Counted from the stretch's first letter, positions 1 through 6,569 are shown. The stretch: DNA of 7,491 bases from Spirochaetes bacterium RIFOXYC1_FULL_54_7 (GCA_001830645.1 MIBM01000069.1:1-7491); one strand, 5' to 3'. Notes: generated by a model not told the origin, from the sequence alone. Program-made: numbers and translations.

Positions 1-2
1 CC

Positions 3-428
3 CTCATCATCGACAAGCTCATCCATGATGTCGACCTGGTGCATTCCATCTTCGGCCCTTTCAAGGTCCGGGCAGTCGAGGTAAAACGTCAAGGGAATGA
101 GATAATGCAGATAGAGGTGACTACTTCACATTGCCGTGGATACTCTGGCAGCATCCTCTCATCCTGGCTGGTGGAAGAAAAAGAACGTTCCATCCAGATT
201 GATTTCGAACGGGGCCGTTTGCATGGCGACCTGTTGGAGAAGAAACTGAAGGTATTCAGGCAGCGGGAATTCTCCAAGGAGATAACCGGATACGGGAACA
301 ACCAGATCAAGGACCAGTTACTGGACTTCCTCGCCTGCCTGCATCATCCGACGCGCCCCTTGGTAACCATCAGGGATGCGCTCGTAGCCGCCCGGGTCAT
401 AGACAGGGTAATGGAGCTATCAACATGA
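3..428 (+). CDS. Gfo/Idh/MocA-family oxidoreductase, C-terminal part (5' end outside window)
   Basis: The open frame runs in from the left edge, so the true start and the N-terminal NAD(P)-binding Rossmann half are missing. The visible 141 codons begin LIIDKLIHDVDLVHSIFG. The H-D-V-D segment followed by a small hydrophobic/glycine stretch is the conserved block at the start of the C-terminal sugar-binding domain of Gfo/Idh/MocA dehydrogenases, as in the complete paralogue at 5476-6498 (HVHDVDMLLHLLG). The rest alternates beta-strand-like segments and ends with a helix, as in that domain. An internal ATG at 39 could be mistaken for a start, but homology continues upstream of it. The family oxidises or reduces a ring hydroxyl of a sugar or cyclitol with NAD(P)+ in the cytoplasm. 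The substrate cannot be read here. The stop overlaps the next start (ATGA), so the two genes are translationally coupled. Confidence 0.82.
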   Translation, partial: LIIDKLIHDVDLVHSIFGPFKVRAVEVKRQGNEIMQIEVTTSHCRGYSGSILSSWLVEEKERSIQIDFERGRLHGDLLEKKLKVFRQREFSKEITGYGNNQIKDQLLDFLACLHHPTRPLVTIRDALVAARVIDRVMELST

Positions 429-1288
429 AAACAGGAATCCTTCTGGACAGCCTTCAGCTGACTCTATACGAAGGCCTCTCGTTTGCCGCCGCCGCCGGTG
501 CGAATGGTGTGCAGTTCTACGCTTCCCGGGGTCCACTGACGCCCTGGAACAGTTCGGCCGAAGACAGACTGACCTTCAAGCGGAGATGTGACGAGCTTGG
601 ACTCGAACTGGCCGCATTATGTGGAGAGTTCGGCGGACATGGTTTCGAACGGGTCAATGAACATGCGGCACGTATAAGCAAAACCCGCGATCTCATAGAC
701 TTCGGCCTGGAGCTTGGAACCCACGTGGTTTCCATGCATATCGGGGTGGTACCGGAGGACAGGAACTCGGAGATCTACCTGAACCTGAAATCTGCCCTGT
801 CCGAACTTTCCAGCTATGCAGGAAGCCGTGGCGCTGTACTGGCAGTGGAGACCGGTCCCGAGCCTGCAGGGCGCCTGGCAGCTTTCATTGAGGACTGTGG
901 TGCAGCCGGACTCGGGGTGAACTTTGATCCCGCCAATCTGGTCATGGTCCAGGGCAGCAATGCGGCCGCCGACTTTCTTAAGCTTGCACCTCTGGTTGTC
1001 CATGTCCATGCAAAAGACGGCATCCGCAAGAATGTCTGCGATGCAAGACTGATCTATGACAGCTTCGCCGAAGATGATTTTGCCACCATCGATGTGAATG
1101 ATTTCTTTGACGAACTACCCCTGGGTTCAGGAGTGGTAAACTTTCCTGAACTGCTTGGGGCTATGAAAGACTATGGCTATGATGGCTATCTAACCATAGA
1201 ACGCGAGGCCGGAAACCAACGACAGGAAGATGTGGCCGCCGGCATCCGATTCCTCAAGGACCAATTGGGAAAGCTAGCGAGCAAATAG
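425..1288 (+). CDS. Sugar phosphate isomerase/epimerase (xylose isomerase-like TIM barrel)
   Basis: The 287-residue protein has the AP-endonuclease-2/xylose-isomerase-like TIM-barrel fold, at the usual length for the family. The expected divalent-metal ligands are recognisable: Glu142 in AVETG, Asp168 in NFDPAN, His195 in the HxKD motif (HVHAKD) and Glu259 in LTIER. The N-terminus (MKTGILLDSL) begins directly with the first barrel strand. The ATG at 425 overlaps the upstream stop and has a GGAG eight bases before it. Members interconvert ketoses or epimers, and some act on 3-keto sugars made by a partner Gfo/Idh dehydrogenase, which is the neighbour here. The exact substrate is unknown. The 3' end overlaps the convergent PIG-L gene by 15 bp. 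Confidence 0.85.
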   Translation: MKTGILLDSLQLTLYEGLSFAAAAGANGVQFYASRGPLTPWNSSAEDRLTFKRRCDELGLELAALCGEFGGHGFERVNEHAARISKTRDLIDFGLELGTHVVSMHIGVVPEDRNSEIYLNLKSALSELSSYAGSRGAVLAVETGPEPAGRLAAFIEDCGAAGLGVNFDPANLVMVQGSNAAADFLKLAPLVVHVHAKDGIRKNVCDARLIYDSFAEDDFATIDVNDFFDELPLGSGVVNFPELLGAMKDYGYDGYLTIEREAGNQRQEDVAAGIRFLKDQLGKLASK

Positions 1289-2026
1289 CTCACCCAAGGG
1301 GTCAAGCCTCGTTCTGGAATAACCCAGGCGGTTGTGCAGCCGCCAGCCTTCGGCAAACTCGTACTTCCCGGAAAGAATGCCGACCTGCCTGGACATGTTC
1401 TCCATGGTCAACAGGTATTCGTTCATACCCTGACTGGCGTCAAGCCAGGATTGCTGGCTCTTGTGCATGCCAAGCATCGTTGTCTTCCGGTCCATTACCC
1501 CACTGATGTCTACATACAGAGTCGGGACTATCGGCCTGCCCATCATGTCCAGGAGACCGGATGGCATTGCATGGTAGAGTACAACATCCATCTGTATGGC
1601 ATCGATTGGAGGAATACTCACATAGTTGGGACAGCCTTTTGCGAAGGCCGCCGTTACCCCGATCCGCGCGGAAATCATGTGGTCTTCCATGTAATCTTCC
1701 ATGGAAGGAAGAAACACAATGTCAGGTCTGACCGTGCGGATTACCGCAGCTACCTTGCGGATGAGATCATCTTGATAGAAGACCTCGAAATCGTTGGCAA
1801 GGCTTTCATGGTATACCGCACCCATATACTCCGCGGCAGCCATAGCCTCGGAGCGACGCATACGGACTATGTCGTCATAGCTGTACTCAATTGTTCCACA
1901 ACTACCGTTTGCGATGGTCATGTAGTGTATTTCATAACCCATGTCTTTAAGGCGGAACAGGGTTCCAGCCATCATGAACTCTATATCATCCGGATGCGCT
2001 ACCAAGGCCAGTACAGTCTTCCCCAT
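1274..2026 (-). CDS. PIG-L/LmbE-family N-acetyl sugar deacetylase
   Basis: This is a zinc-dependent hydrolase of the family that removes N-acyl groups from glucosaminides (MshB, BshB, PIG-L, archaeal diacetylchitobiose deacetylase). Counting from the more upstream ATG at 2029, the signature AHPDD lies at residues 11-15, giving zinc ligands His12 and Asp15 and the general base Asp14. The third ligand is His117 in MEDHMISAR. The NGSCG loop at 41-45 also fits. The length of about 250 residues is normal, with no signal peptide, so it is cytoplasmic. Two ATGs lie in tandem at 2029 and 2026. AGGAG at 2034-2038 is four bases from the first and seven from the second, so 2026 is preferred. The upstream gene's TAG stop lies inside this ribosome-binding site, which suggests coupling to the NagB-like gene. 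The substrate is probably an N-acetylated amino sugar (inference). Confidence 0.87.
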   Translation of the reverse strand: MGKTVLALVAHPDDIEFMMAGTLFRLKDMGYEIHYMTIANGSCGTIEYSYDDIVRMRRSEAMAAAEYMGAVYHESLANDFEVFYQDDLIRKVAAVIRTVRPDIVFLPSMEDYMEDHMISARIGVTAAFAKGCPNYVSIPPIDAIQMDVVLYHAMPSGLLDMMGRPIVPTLYVDISGVMDRKTTMLGMHKSQQSWLDASQGMNEYLLTMENMSRQVGILSGKYEFAEGWRLHNRLGYSRTRLDPLGELFAR

Positions 2027-2033
2027 CATGATA

Positions 2034-2038
2034 CTCCT
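2034..2038 (-). promoter_or_regulatory. Shine-Dalgarno of the PIG-L gene, overlapping the upstream stop
   Basis: AGGAG on the minus strand shares bases with the TAG stop of the NagB-like gene (2037-2039). A ribosome terminating there sits on the initiation region of the PIG-L gene, which implies coupled translation. The spacing favours the second of the tandem ATG codons (2026). Confidence 0.7.
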
Positions 2039-2966
2039 AATGCATCTCGGTTTCGCAACTTCCTATCCCCGGAGTGTAGAAATTGAATTGTACCTCGGGG
2101 TGGTCCGCGAGCAAGGACATGGGCACTGCTGAATCCGCCAGTTTCTTTGAAATCATGAATGCGGTTAAACGCTGCCCGAAGGGATTGTCATGATTGCCCG
2201 CATGCCAGATCGAAACCTTTCCGGACTTCCAGGTTTCAACAGGTCCTACACTCAGTGCTTGGGATGGAATATTGGTAACAACCCCACCACCTGAAGTCCT
2301 TGCGTTCTGGATTATGGTCATGGGATGCAGATTTACAATCCGCGCCGACTGTTTGCGATACTCCTGTGGAGAAGGGGGGTTGTCTTTATAGGCACCGGTC
2401 CTTGCAGGCGGGTCGTTGAAAGCCCAGTGCTTTACTTCGCCCTGCCCACCTTGCATGATCAGGCATTTGCAGGTGTCGTATGAAGCGGTATATTCCTTCA
2501 GATTGTCGAGGGTCAGGAAGTGTATGTTCTGCCGGGGCATGCGCAGTTCCTTGCGTATCCTGTTGAAACACAAATCCATATCGGCCTTGGCAAAAGAAAG
2601 AGGATGGTCAGGTGATAGTTCCTTGCCATCCACATACCATTCATCCATGCCCCAGAAATGCCCTTCCCGTACATCGATCCCAAGATCATTGACAATCTCG
2701 GCTACCAGCGGCAATTGCTCGGTAGGTCCTATGGGCCCACAAATTCCACAAGGATTGTCTGCAGTTGATCGCTGCCAGCAACGTACGTATTCCAGGGCCT
2801 CGGCCAGATAGAACGATTCAAGGGTGTCGTGGAGTTTGACGGTAAATCCAGGACGCGATAATTGCGCAATATCCTTGACCGTCAGTTTGGCTGCCGCATC
2901 CAGGATCGAATTGTCCAGAGTCGTGTAATCCCACCAGCCTTCCGCTACCTTGCTGATACTCCGCAT
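2037..2966 (-). CDS. Glucosamine-6-phosphate deaminase/isomerase-like protein (NagB superfamily, divergent)
   Basis: The 309-residue protein follows the NagB/6-phosphogluconolactonase fold. A Gly/Pro/Thr-rich loop at 74-83 corresponds to the phosphate-binding loop. Next come MDEWYV at 107-112 (NagB NMDEY, whose Asp is catalytic) and KHWAFNDPP at 179-187, matching NagB GHIAFNEP. An ALSVG segment at 237-241 and a C-terminal [10 protein letters not shown] complete the match. It differs at key places. The Asp two before the active-site His is Val178, the Glu after Asn is Asp185, and the phosphate loop lacks the usual GS/GTP. It is longer than E. coli NagB (266). Classical NagB turns GlcN-6-P into Fru-6-P and ammonia; this protein may use a related but different substrate (inference). 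ATG at 2966 has AAAGGA eight bases upstream. It is first in a two-gene operon with the PIG-L deacetylase. Confidence 0.72.
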   Translation of the reverse strand: MRSISKVAEGWWDYTTLDNSILDAAAKLTVKDIAQLSRPGFTVKLHDTLESFYLAEALEYVRCWQRSTADNPCGICGPIGPTEQLPLVAEIVNDLGIDVREGHFWGMDEWYVDGKELSPDHPLSFAKADMDLCFNRIRKELRMPRQNIHFLTLDNLKEYTASYDTCKCLIMQGGQGEVKHWAFNDPPARTGAYKDNPPSPQEYRKQSARIVNLHPMTIIQNARTSGGGVVTNIPSQALSVGPVETWKSGKVSIWHAGNHDNPFGQRLTAFMISKKLADSAVPMSLLADHPEVQFNFYTPGIGSCETEMH

Positions 2967-2984
2967 CGCAGTATTCCTTTCATG

Positions 2985-3001
2985 GCTAACTTAGTGTTAG
3001 C
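2985..3001. promoter_or_regulatory. Palindromic operator candidate (GCTAAC-N5-GTTAGC)
   Basis: This is a perfect 6-bp inverted repeat around a 5-bp centre. It lies between the -10 region and the ribosome-binding site of the NagB-like gene, where a bound repressor would block initiation. The gene immediately upstream encodes a ROK-family DNA-binding protein, and ROK operators such as those of XylR also contain CTAA/TTAG-type half-sites. Assignment to this regulator is inference. Confidence 0.6.
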
Positions 3002-3031
3002 TATATTCCCTTTCATCTGTCGATTTGTCAA
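3002..3031 (-). promoter_or_regulatory. Sigma-70-type promoter for the NagB-like/PIG-L operon
   Basis: On the minus strand a perfect -35 box TTGACA occupies 3031-3026. The -10 is less certain: GAATAT (3008-3003) at 17-bp spacing, AATATA (3007-3002) at 18 bp, or TATAGC at 20 bp. It lies in the 76-bp gap between the ROK stop and the NagB-like start, the longest gap in the minus-strand cluster. Transcription would begin within or next to the palindrome at 2985-3001. Confidence 0.6.
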
Positions 3032-3039
3032 GGGGAATA
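3004..3039. repeat. Inverted repeat framing the promoter
   Basis: The arms TATTCCCTTT (3004-3013) and AAGGGGAATA (3030-3039) match at 9 of 10 positions, around a 16-base centre. The arms touch the -35 and -10 elements. Read as RNA after the ROK stop they could form a hairpin, but no U-run follows, so a standard intrinsic terminator is not supported. A second regulatory site is the alternative. Confidence 0.5.
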
Positions 3040-3042
3040 GAG

Positions 3043-4278
3043 TCATAGGCGATAGGGATAGGCATGGACAACCAGTGAATCCAGGGCAAACTGCACTGAG
3101 CCTACCAGACAGGCATTGGCCCCTATCGAGGCAAGATAGATTGGCGCGGGTGCAAACGGATAGTATTTGCGAACCTCGTCAATCAGGGGGTTCAGGATGA
3201 GCAAATCCGCACCAGGCAATCCACAGCTTGCCCCTCCTATGATCACCATCTCAGGATTCAGAAGCAGCAGGATGTTCACAATTGCAACCGTAAGATGCTT
3301 TAGGGCAATCTTGATTATTCCAAGAGCATTTTCATCACCCGATCGGGCAGCTTCGAAAAGTGATGCAGCATTCGGATAGCTACCACCATCCAGGCCCGAT
3401 TCCATACCACCCCTGCGATACATGGATTCAAGGGAAGCCTTGCTTTCCAGGTAGCCGATGGTAGAACCATCATAGCCTAGCCCATCCGGCGCGGTAACAA
3501 AATAGCCAATCTCGCCGGCTGCACCCTGGGCACCGCGGTATAGATCACCCTCGAAAATTATACCAGCACCTATCCCATTGCCGTATTCGATGAATACCAA
3601 GTTCCGCGCGCCACGCCCTACCCCATGCTTCCATTCTCCAATTGCAGATAGATTGGCCGTGTTCTCGATAAAAACAGGAAAGGGATAATGCTCTACAAGG
3701 CGGTCATAAAAATTTGACTGGATGAATTTCTCATAATAGTTGGCATACAGAATGGCACCAGTCTGGGGATCAACAACTGCTGGTACTCCAAGGCCAAGGG
3801 CAAGCATACGCAGATTCCGCTTCAGGGTCTTCTTTTCGAAATTGCGGATGGTATCATCTATGGTTGCAATAAGATACTCAGTTAAATCAATATCAGGTTC
3901 GATGGGCGGGGCCAGAAAGGTATCCCTGAAAATTCCACTGAAATCACTGATAGCCAGCTTGATGGGGTCAGACAAAAGATCTACGCCGATGATGTAGCCA
4001 CGCTCGGCGTTGACCGAAACCTGTGCGGCTTTTCTTCCATTCTCCATCTGGATTCGCTCTGACTCAATCACGTAATCATCGTTCAACAGCTTCTCTATGG
4101 CCCGGGCAACGGCAGGTGCACTGATCCCCAGGTCACGCGCAATCCGGGCACGATAGGAAGCACCATGATCCCGAAGATAATTAAAGATTATTGAAATATT
4201 GATCCGGTTCTGCAGCAGTGAATTGGCGGTATTGGATACCCTCAGGCTGCGTTGTGGAGAAGAGCGGCTACCCTTCAC
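3043..4278 (-). CDS. ROK-family transcriptional regulator (NagC/XylR type)
   Basis: The 411-residue protein has the length and two-part layout of ROK repressors. A winged helix-turn-helix spans about 29-75 (ARIARDLGISAPAVARAIEK region), followed by a sugar-kinase-like ROK domain with the signature GNGIGAGIIFEGDLYRG (233-249) and AAGEIG. The enzymatic features are gone. The phosphate-binding DxGGT motif reads GVDLLSD, the catalytic Asp of the NDAN block is Thr207 (ENTAN), the GEIGH histidine is Tyr259, and the zinc cysteines of CxCGxxGCxE are absent (YDGSTIGYLES at 269-279). It is therefore a regulator, not a kinase. It starts with GTG overlapping the upstream stop (GTGA) with no clear ribosome-binding site, so it is probably translationally coupled to the URO-D-like gene. 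Its likely target is the palindrome just downstream. The inducer is unknown, presumably a sugar from this pathway. Confidence 0.9.
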   Translation of the reverse strand: MKGSRSSPQRSLRVSNTANSLLQNRINISIIFNYLRDHGASYRARIARDLGISAPAVARAIEKLLNDDYVIESERIQMENGRKAAQVSVNAERGYIIGVDLLSDPIKLAISDFSGIFRDTFLAPPIEPDIDLTEYLIATIDDTIRNFEKKTLKRNLRMLALGLGVPAVVDPQTGAILYANYYEKFIQSNFYDRLVEHYPFPVFIENTANLSAIGEWKHGVGRGARNLVFIEYGNGIGAGIIFEGDLYRGAQGAAGEIGYFVTAPDGLGYDGSTIGYLESKASLESMYRRGGMESGLDGGSYPNAASLFEAARSGDENALGIIKIALKHLTVAIVNILLLLNPEMVIIGGASCGLPGADLLILNPLIDEVRKYYPFAPAPIYLASIGANACLVGSVQFALDSLVVHAYPYRL

Positions 4279-5468
4279 GGTAGCATCCCATCATACGGGT
4301 TTGCGATGCTTGTCTTTGAAAGTATGGCAATATTCTGCGCCGGGGTTGCCGGTGAAACGGAACAGGCGGTTGACAATATGTAGCCACCACCTGCACCAGC
4401 AATCCGAATCAAATCCGTTGCCCCTTCGCGTACCGTTTCAAGGGTTCCATTTAATAGAACATTGACCGGGTCGAGATTGCCTTTCAGGAATATTCGGTCA
4501 CCATACTTCCGCTTGACCTGGGCTATATCTACATTGCCCAATGGTGGGGGATCCATGGTATCTACCCCATCATAGCCCGCCTCAACCATCAGGCTTATCC
4601 TGTCTTCAATGCTCCCGCAGGTATGAACATATATCGGAGCGCAGGTTTTTTGATGGATTCTCTCAATTACATATTTCTCATAGGGGAATACAAATCGACG
4701 ATACTGGTCGGCTGAAATAAAACCAGCACCGGCAAAAGCAGATGAAATCAGCACCGCATCGGCCCCAGCCTCGGCCTGCATCACTGCCAGATCGGCAGTT
4801 CCAACAGCAAGTGCTCCAAGTATCTGCTCGCACTTATCCGGGTCATCCAGCAAGGCGATAAGACCATCTGCGTAGCCCAACAATTCCATGAATTGGGTAA
4901 AAGGTGAGAATACTTCGGAGGACACATGGAACTCACCGGCAGCTTTCTGTAAAGTCTGCTTGAGGGAATCCAGGTAGTAATCCGGAAAGAAGTTCATGCC
5001 AAACTCCGCAGGAGGAGGCATGAAATCAAAAGAGAAGGGATATGTCAGTTCGGTGATGCAATGCGGCTCAAGGTAATAGAGCAAAGATGGATCCACTTCG
5101 ATCAAACCAGGATTTTTAAAGGGACCTGAATAGTGGGCATTGTCGGCATCCGGACAAACCGTCTGTCCACCACCTTTCCAGGTTATAACTGTTTCACCCT
5201 TCCGTTTCTCCATGGAGCTGATGAGATTCTCCCAGTTCGCTGGTCTGCCAGGTAGATTGACGAGTATTCCATCGAAGTGGTAAACCCGGGCGGTCTGCAC
5301 CAATGCATCGGTGAAATCATTGGTGGAAAACCATATCCTGTGCGGCTCCAAGGCGCTTCGCATCATATAATGACCAATCGAGAGCTGGCAGAATACCGGC
5401 ACACGATCGGCTTGCTCCCGACGCATCGCCCGGGCGACTCGTTCTTTGCCTGTCATGATCATGCCCAT
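4275..5468 (-). CDS. Uroporphyrinogen decarboxylase-fold protein (URO-D/MtaA/CmuA-like methyltransferase family)
   Basis: The 397-residue protein has the family landmarks: TGKERVARAMRREQADRVPV near the N-terminus, the HTC pair at 282-284, LKGNLDP at 328-334 and the STACSVSPATPAQN block at 366-379. His282, Cys284 and Cys369 match the zinc-ligand pattern of corrinoid-cofactor methyltransferases such as MtaA and CmuA, so zinc-dependent alkyl or acyl chemistry is more likely than haem synthesis. No corrinoid protein or haem gene is nearby. It sits in a sugar operon, seven bases after the oxidoreductase and overlapping the ROK gene by 4 bp. Three in-frame ATGs (5468, 5462, 5456) compete. The last gives the family-typical MTxKERV start, but ribosome-binding signals are weak at all three. 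The actual substrate is unknown. Confidence 0.8.
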   Translation of the reverse strand: MGMIMTGKERVARAMRREQADRVPVFCQLSIGHYMMRSALEPHRIWFSTNDFTDALVQTARVYHFDGILVNLPGRPANWENLISSMEKRKGETVITWKGGGQTVCPDADNAHYSGPFKNPGLIEVDPSLLYYLEPHCITELTYPFSFDFMPPPAEFGMNFFPDYYLDSLKQTLQKAAGEFHVSSEVFSPFTQFMELLGYADGLIALLDDPDKCEQILGALAVGTADLAVMQAEAGADAVLISSAFAGAGFISADQYRRFVFPYEKYVIERIHQKTCAPIYVHTCGSIEDRISLMVEAGYDGVDTMDPPPLGNVDIAQVKRKYGDRIFLKGNLDPVNVLLNGTLETVREGATDLIRIAGAGGGYILSTACSVSPATPAQNIAILSKTSIANPYDGMLP

Positions 5469-5475
5469 GATCCCA

Positions 5476-6498
5476 TCAGAATCGAACCGGGATTTCCTTA
5501 CCCTGTTTTACCGAGGCTATTTCCATTAAAGTCAGTTTGACCGACTCAGCCGCCGAAGCACCAGTAACCGTTCCTGACAGCTTTCCGGCGGCTATCCCGG
5601 CTGTAAAATCAGCCAGCTCATGGTAGTAGCCATCACCTGCAGGAAGAGGGACAGCAGCCTTCTTGCCACCTTTCGGGGCCAGCGTAACGGCCGGATCTTT
5701 CGAGAAGTCCAGTTCGATCGTGGCTTCTTCCAGGATGAAGAAGGCACGCATGTTGAAGCCGAAGGAATCAGAGCAATTCCAGCCACCAGTGGAAGACACA
5801 GCCATTCCAGGATACGAATAGACAGAAGCGATATGCGAAACACTGCCATCCGTTTCAACCACTCCGGTTGATCTGACAGACTCCGGCTTGCCGAGAAGAT
5901 GCAGCAACATGTCTACATCGTGGACATGCATATCCAGTGCCGCGTTTCCGGAACGCTTGCCATCCAGAAGCCAGCCGTCCCAACCCCAGGTAGGTGGTGA
6001 AGAGAACCGGGCGAATTCCGCATACCTCACCTTACCGTACGTACCGGAGTCGATCAATTTCTTTACTTCGACATACGCTGGCCAGAATCGCAGGCATTGG
6101 CCCACACTGAACAATCTGCCGCTTCTTTTCACAGCCGCCAGCATCTGATCGGTTTCTCCTGCTGTCAGAGCCATCGGCTTTTCACAAAAGACATGGTAGC
6201 CGGCATCCAGTGCCTTTATCGAATATTCAGCGTGGTAACATGTTGGAAGGCAGATATCAACAAAGTCAAAACCACCGGCCTTCAGCATGGCCCCGAACTC
6301 TGTATACTTCCGGGTATGGCTCAGATCTATGGAATCAGAAGTGGTCTGGATATTGCCCCCTGCCGCCAGACTGGTTATTTCCATGTTCTCTTTTCGCACA
6401 TCATTCAGGGCAACAATCTCGACATTGCCCAGCTTCCGGTAGATACCCAGATGGGTCTTGCCCATGAAACCGACACCGCTCAGCGCGACCTTGACCAT
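5476..6498 (-). CDS. Gfo/Idh/MocA-family NAD(P)-dependent oxidoreductase
   Basis: This is a complete 340-residue member. The Rossmann motif GVGFMG (residues 8-13) lies right at the N-terminus. CEKPM at 105-109 carries the conserved Lys107 of the EKP motif. DMHVHDVDMLL at 189-199 carries the His/Asp pair of the substrate site. ATG at 6498 is chosen because a full AAGGAGG lies five bases upstream at 6504-6510; a TTG at 6522 would only add eight residues before the first strand. The enzyme would oxidise or reduce a sugar or cyclitol hydroxyl in the cytoplasm. It follows the TIM-barrel isomerase and precedes the URO-D-like gene by seven bases. It is a second copy of the family also seen at the left edge of the window, though the two C-terminal domains differ clearly in sequence. 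Confidence 0.92.
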   Translation of the reverse strand: MVKVALSGVGFMGKTHLGIYRKLGNVEIVALNDVRKENMEITSLAAGGNIQTTSDSIDLSHTRKYTEFGAMLKAGGFDFVDICLPTCYHAEYSIKALDAGYHVFCEKPMALTAGETDQMLAAVKRSGRLFSVGQCLRFWPAYVEVKKLIDSGTYGKVRYAEFARFSSPPTWGWDGWLLDGKRSGNAALDMHVHDVDMLLHLLGKPESVRSTGVVETDGSVSHIASVYSYPGMAVSSTGGWNCSDSFGFNMRAFFILEEATIELDFSKDPAVTLAPKGGKKAAVPLPAGDGYYHELADFTAGIAAGKLSGTVTGASAAESVKLTLMEIASVKQGKEIPVRF

Positions 6499-6520
6499 AC
6501 CGGCCTCCTTGGTAATTAGC

Positions 6521-6569
6521 AATGATCAGTAATTTACATTTAACCTTAATTTATAATGATCAATAATTT
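6521..6569. repeat. Pair of 15-bp direct repeats in an AT-rich gap
   Basis: AATGATCAGTAATTT (6521-6535) and AATGATCAATAATTT (6555-6569) differ at one base and are offset by 34 bp. Each contains the palindrome TGATCA. They lie in the AT-rich junction between the isomerase and oxidoreductase genes, and the second copy covers the isomerase stop codon. No convincing -35/-10 pair was found. They may be regulator sites or simply a local duplication. Confidence 0.5.

Noticed and set aside
617..1009. Minus-strand open frame of 130 codons inside the plus-strand isomerase
   Set aside because: The plus-strand protein has conserved metal ligands throughout this stretch, and the minus-strand reading shows no family features or good start.
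1272..1290. AGCTA-N9-TAGCT as an intrinsic terminator
   Set aside because: The five-pair stem is AT-rich and no T-run follows on either strand.
1334..2086. Long plus-strand open frame (250 codons) opposite the PIG-L gene
   Set aside because: It lies antisense to a gene with clear PIG-L motifs, has no recognisable domain, and has the biased His/Tyr-rich composition of a reverse-frame shadow.
3004..3039. Inverted repeat as the terminator of the ROK operon
   Set aside because: The minus-strand sequence after the hairpin is TAGCTAAC rather than a T-run, and the repeat contains the promoter elements of the next operon. A regulatory role fits better.
4275..5468. Authentic haem-pathway uroporphyrinogen decarboxylase (hemE)
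   Set aside because: The zinc-ligand pattern H-x-C...C and the sugar-gene context match the MtaA/CmuA-like branch. No other haem gene is nearby.
6097..6519. Plus-strand open frame of 140 codons opposite the oxidoreductase
   Set aside because: It covers the Rossmann half of the Gfo/Idh gene, whose GxGxxG and EKP motifs are intact. The antisense translation has no recognisable domain.
6521..6569. Direct repeats as target-site duplications of a mobile element
   Set aside because: Only 19 bp separate the copies, there is no transposase or terminal inverted repeat, and the flanking genes are intact.
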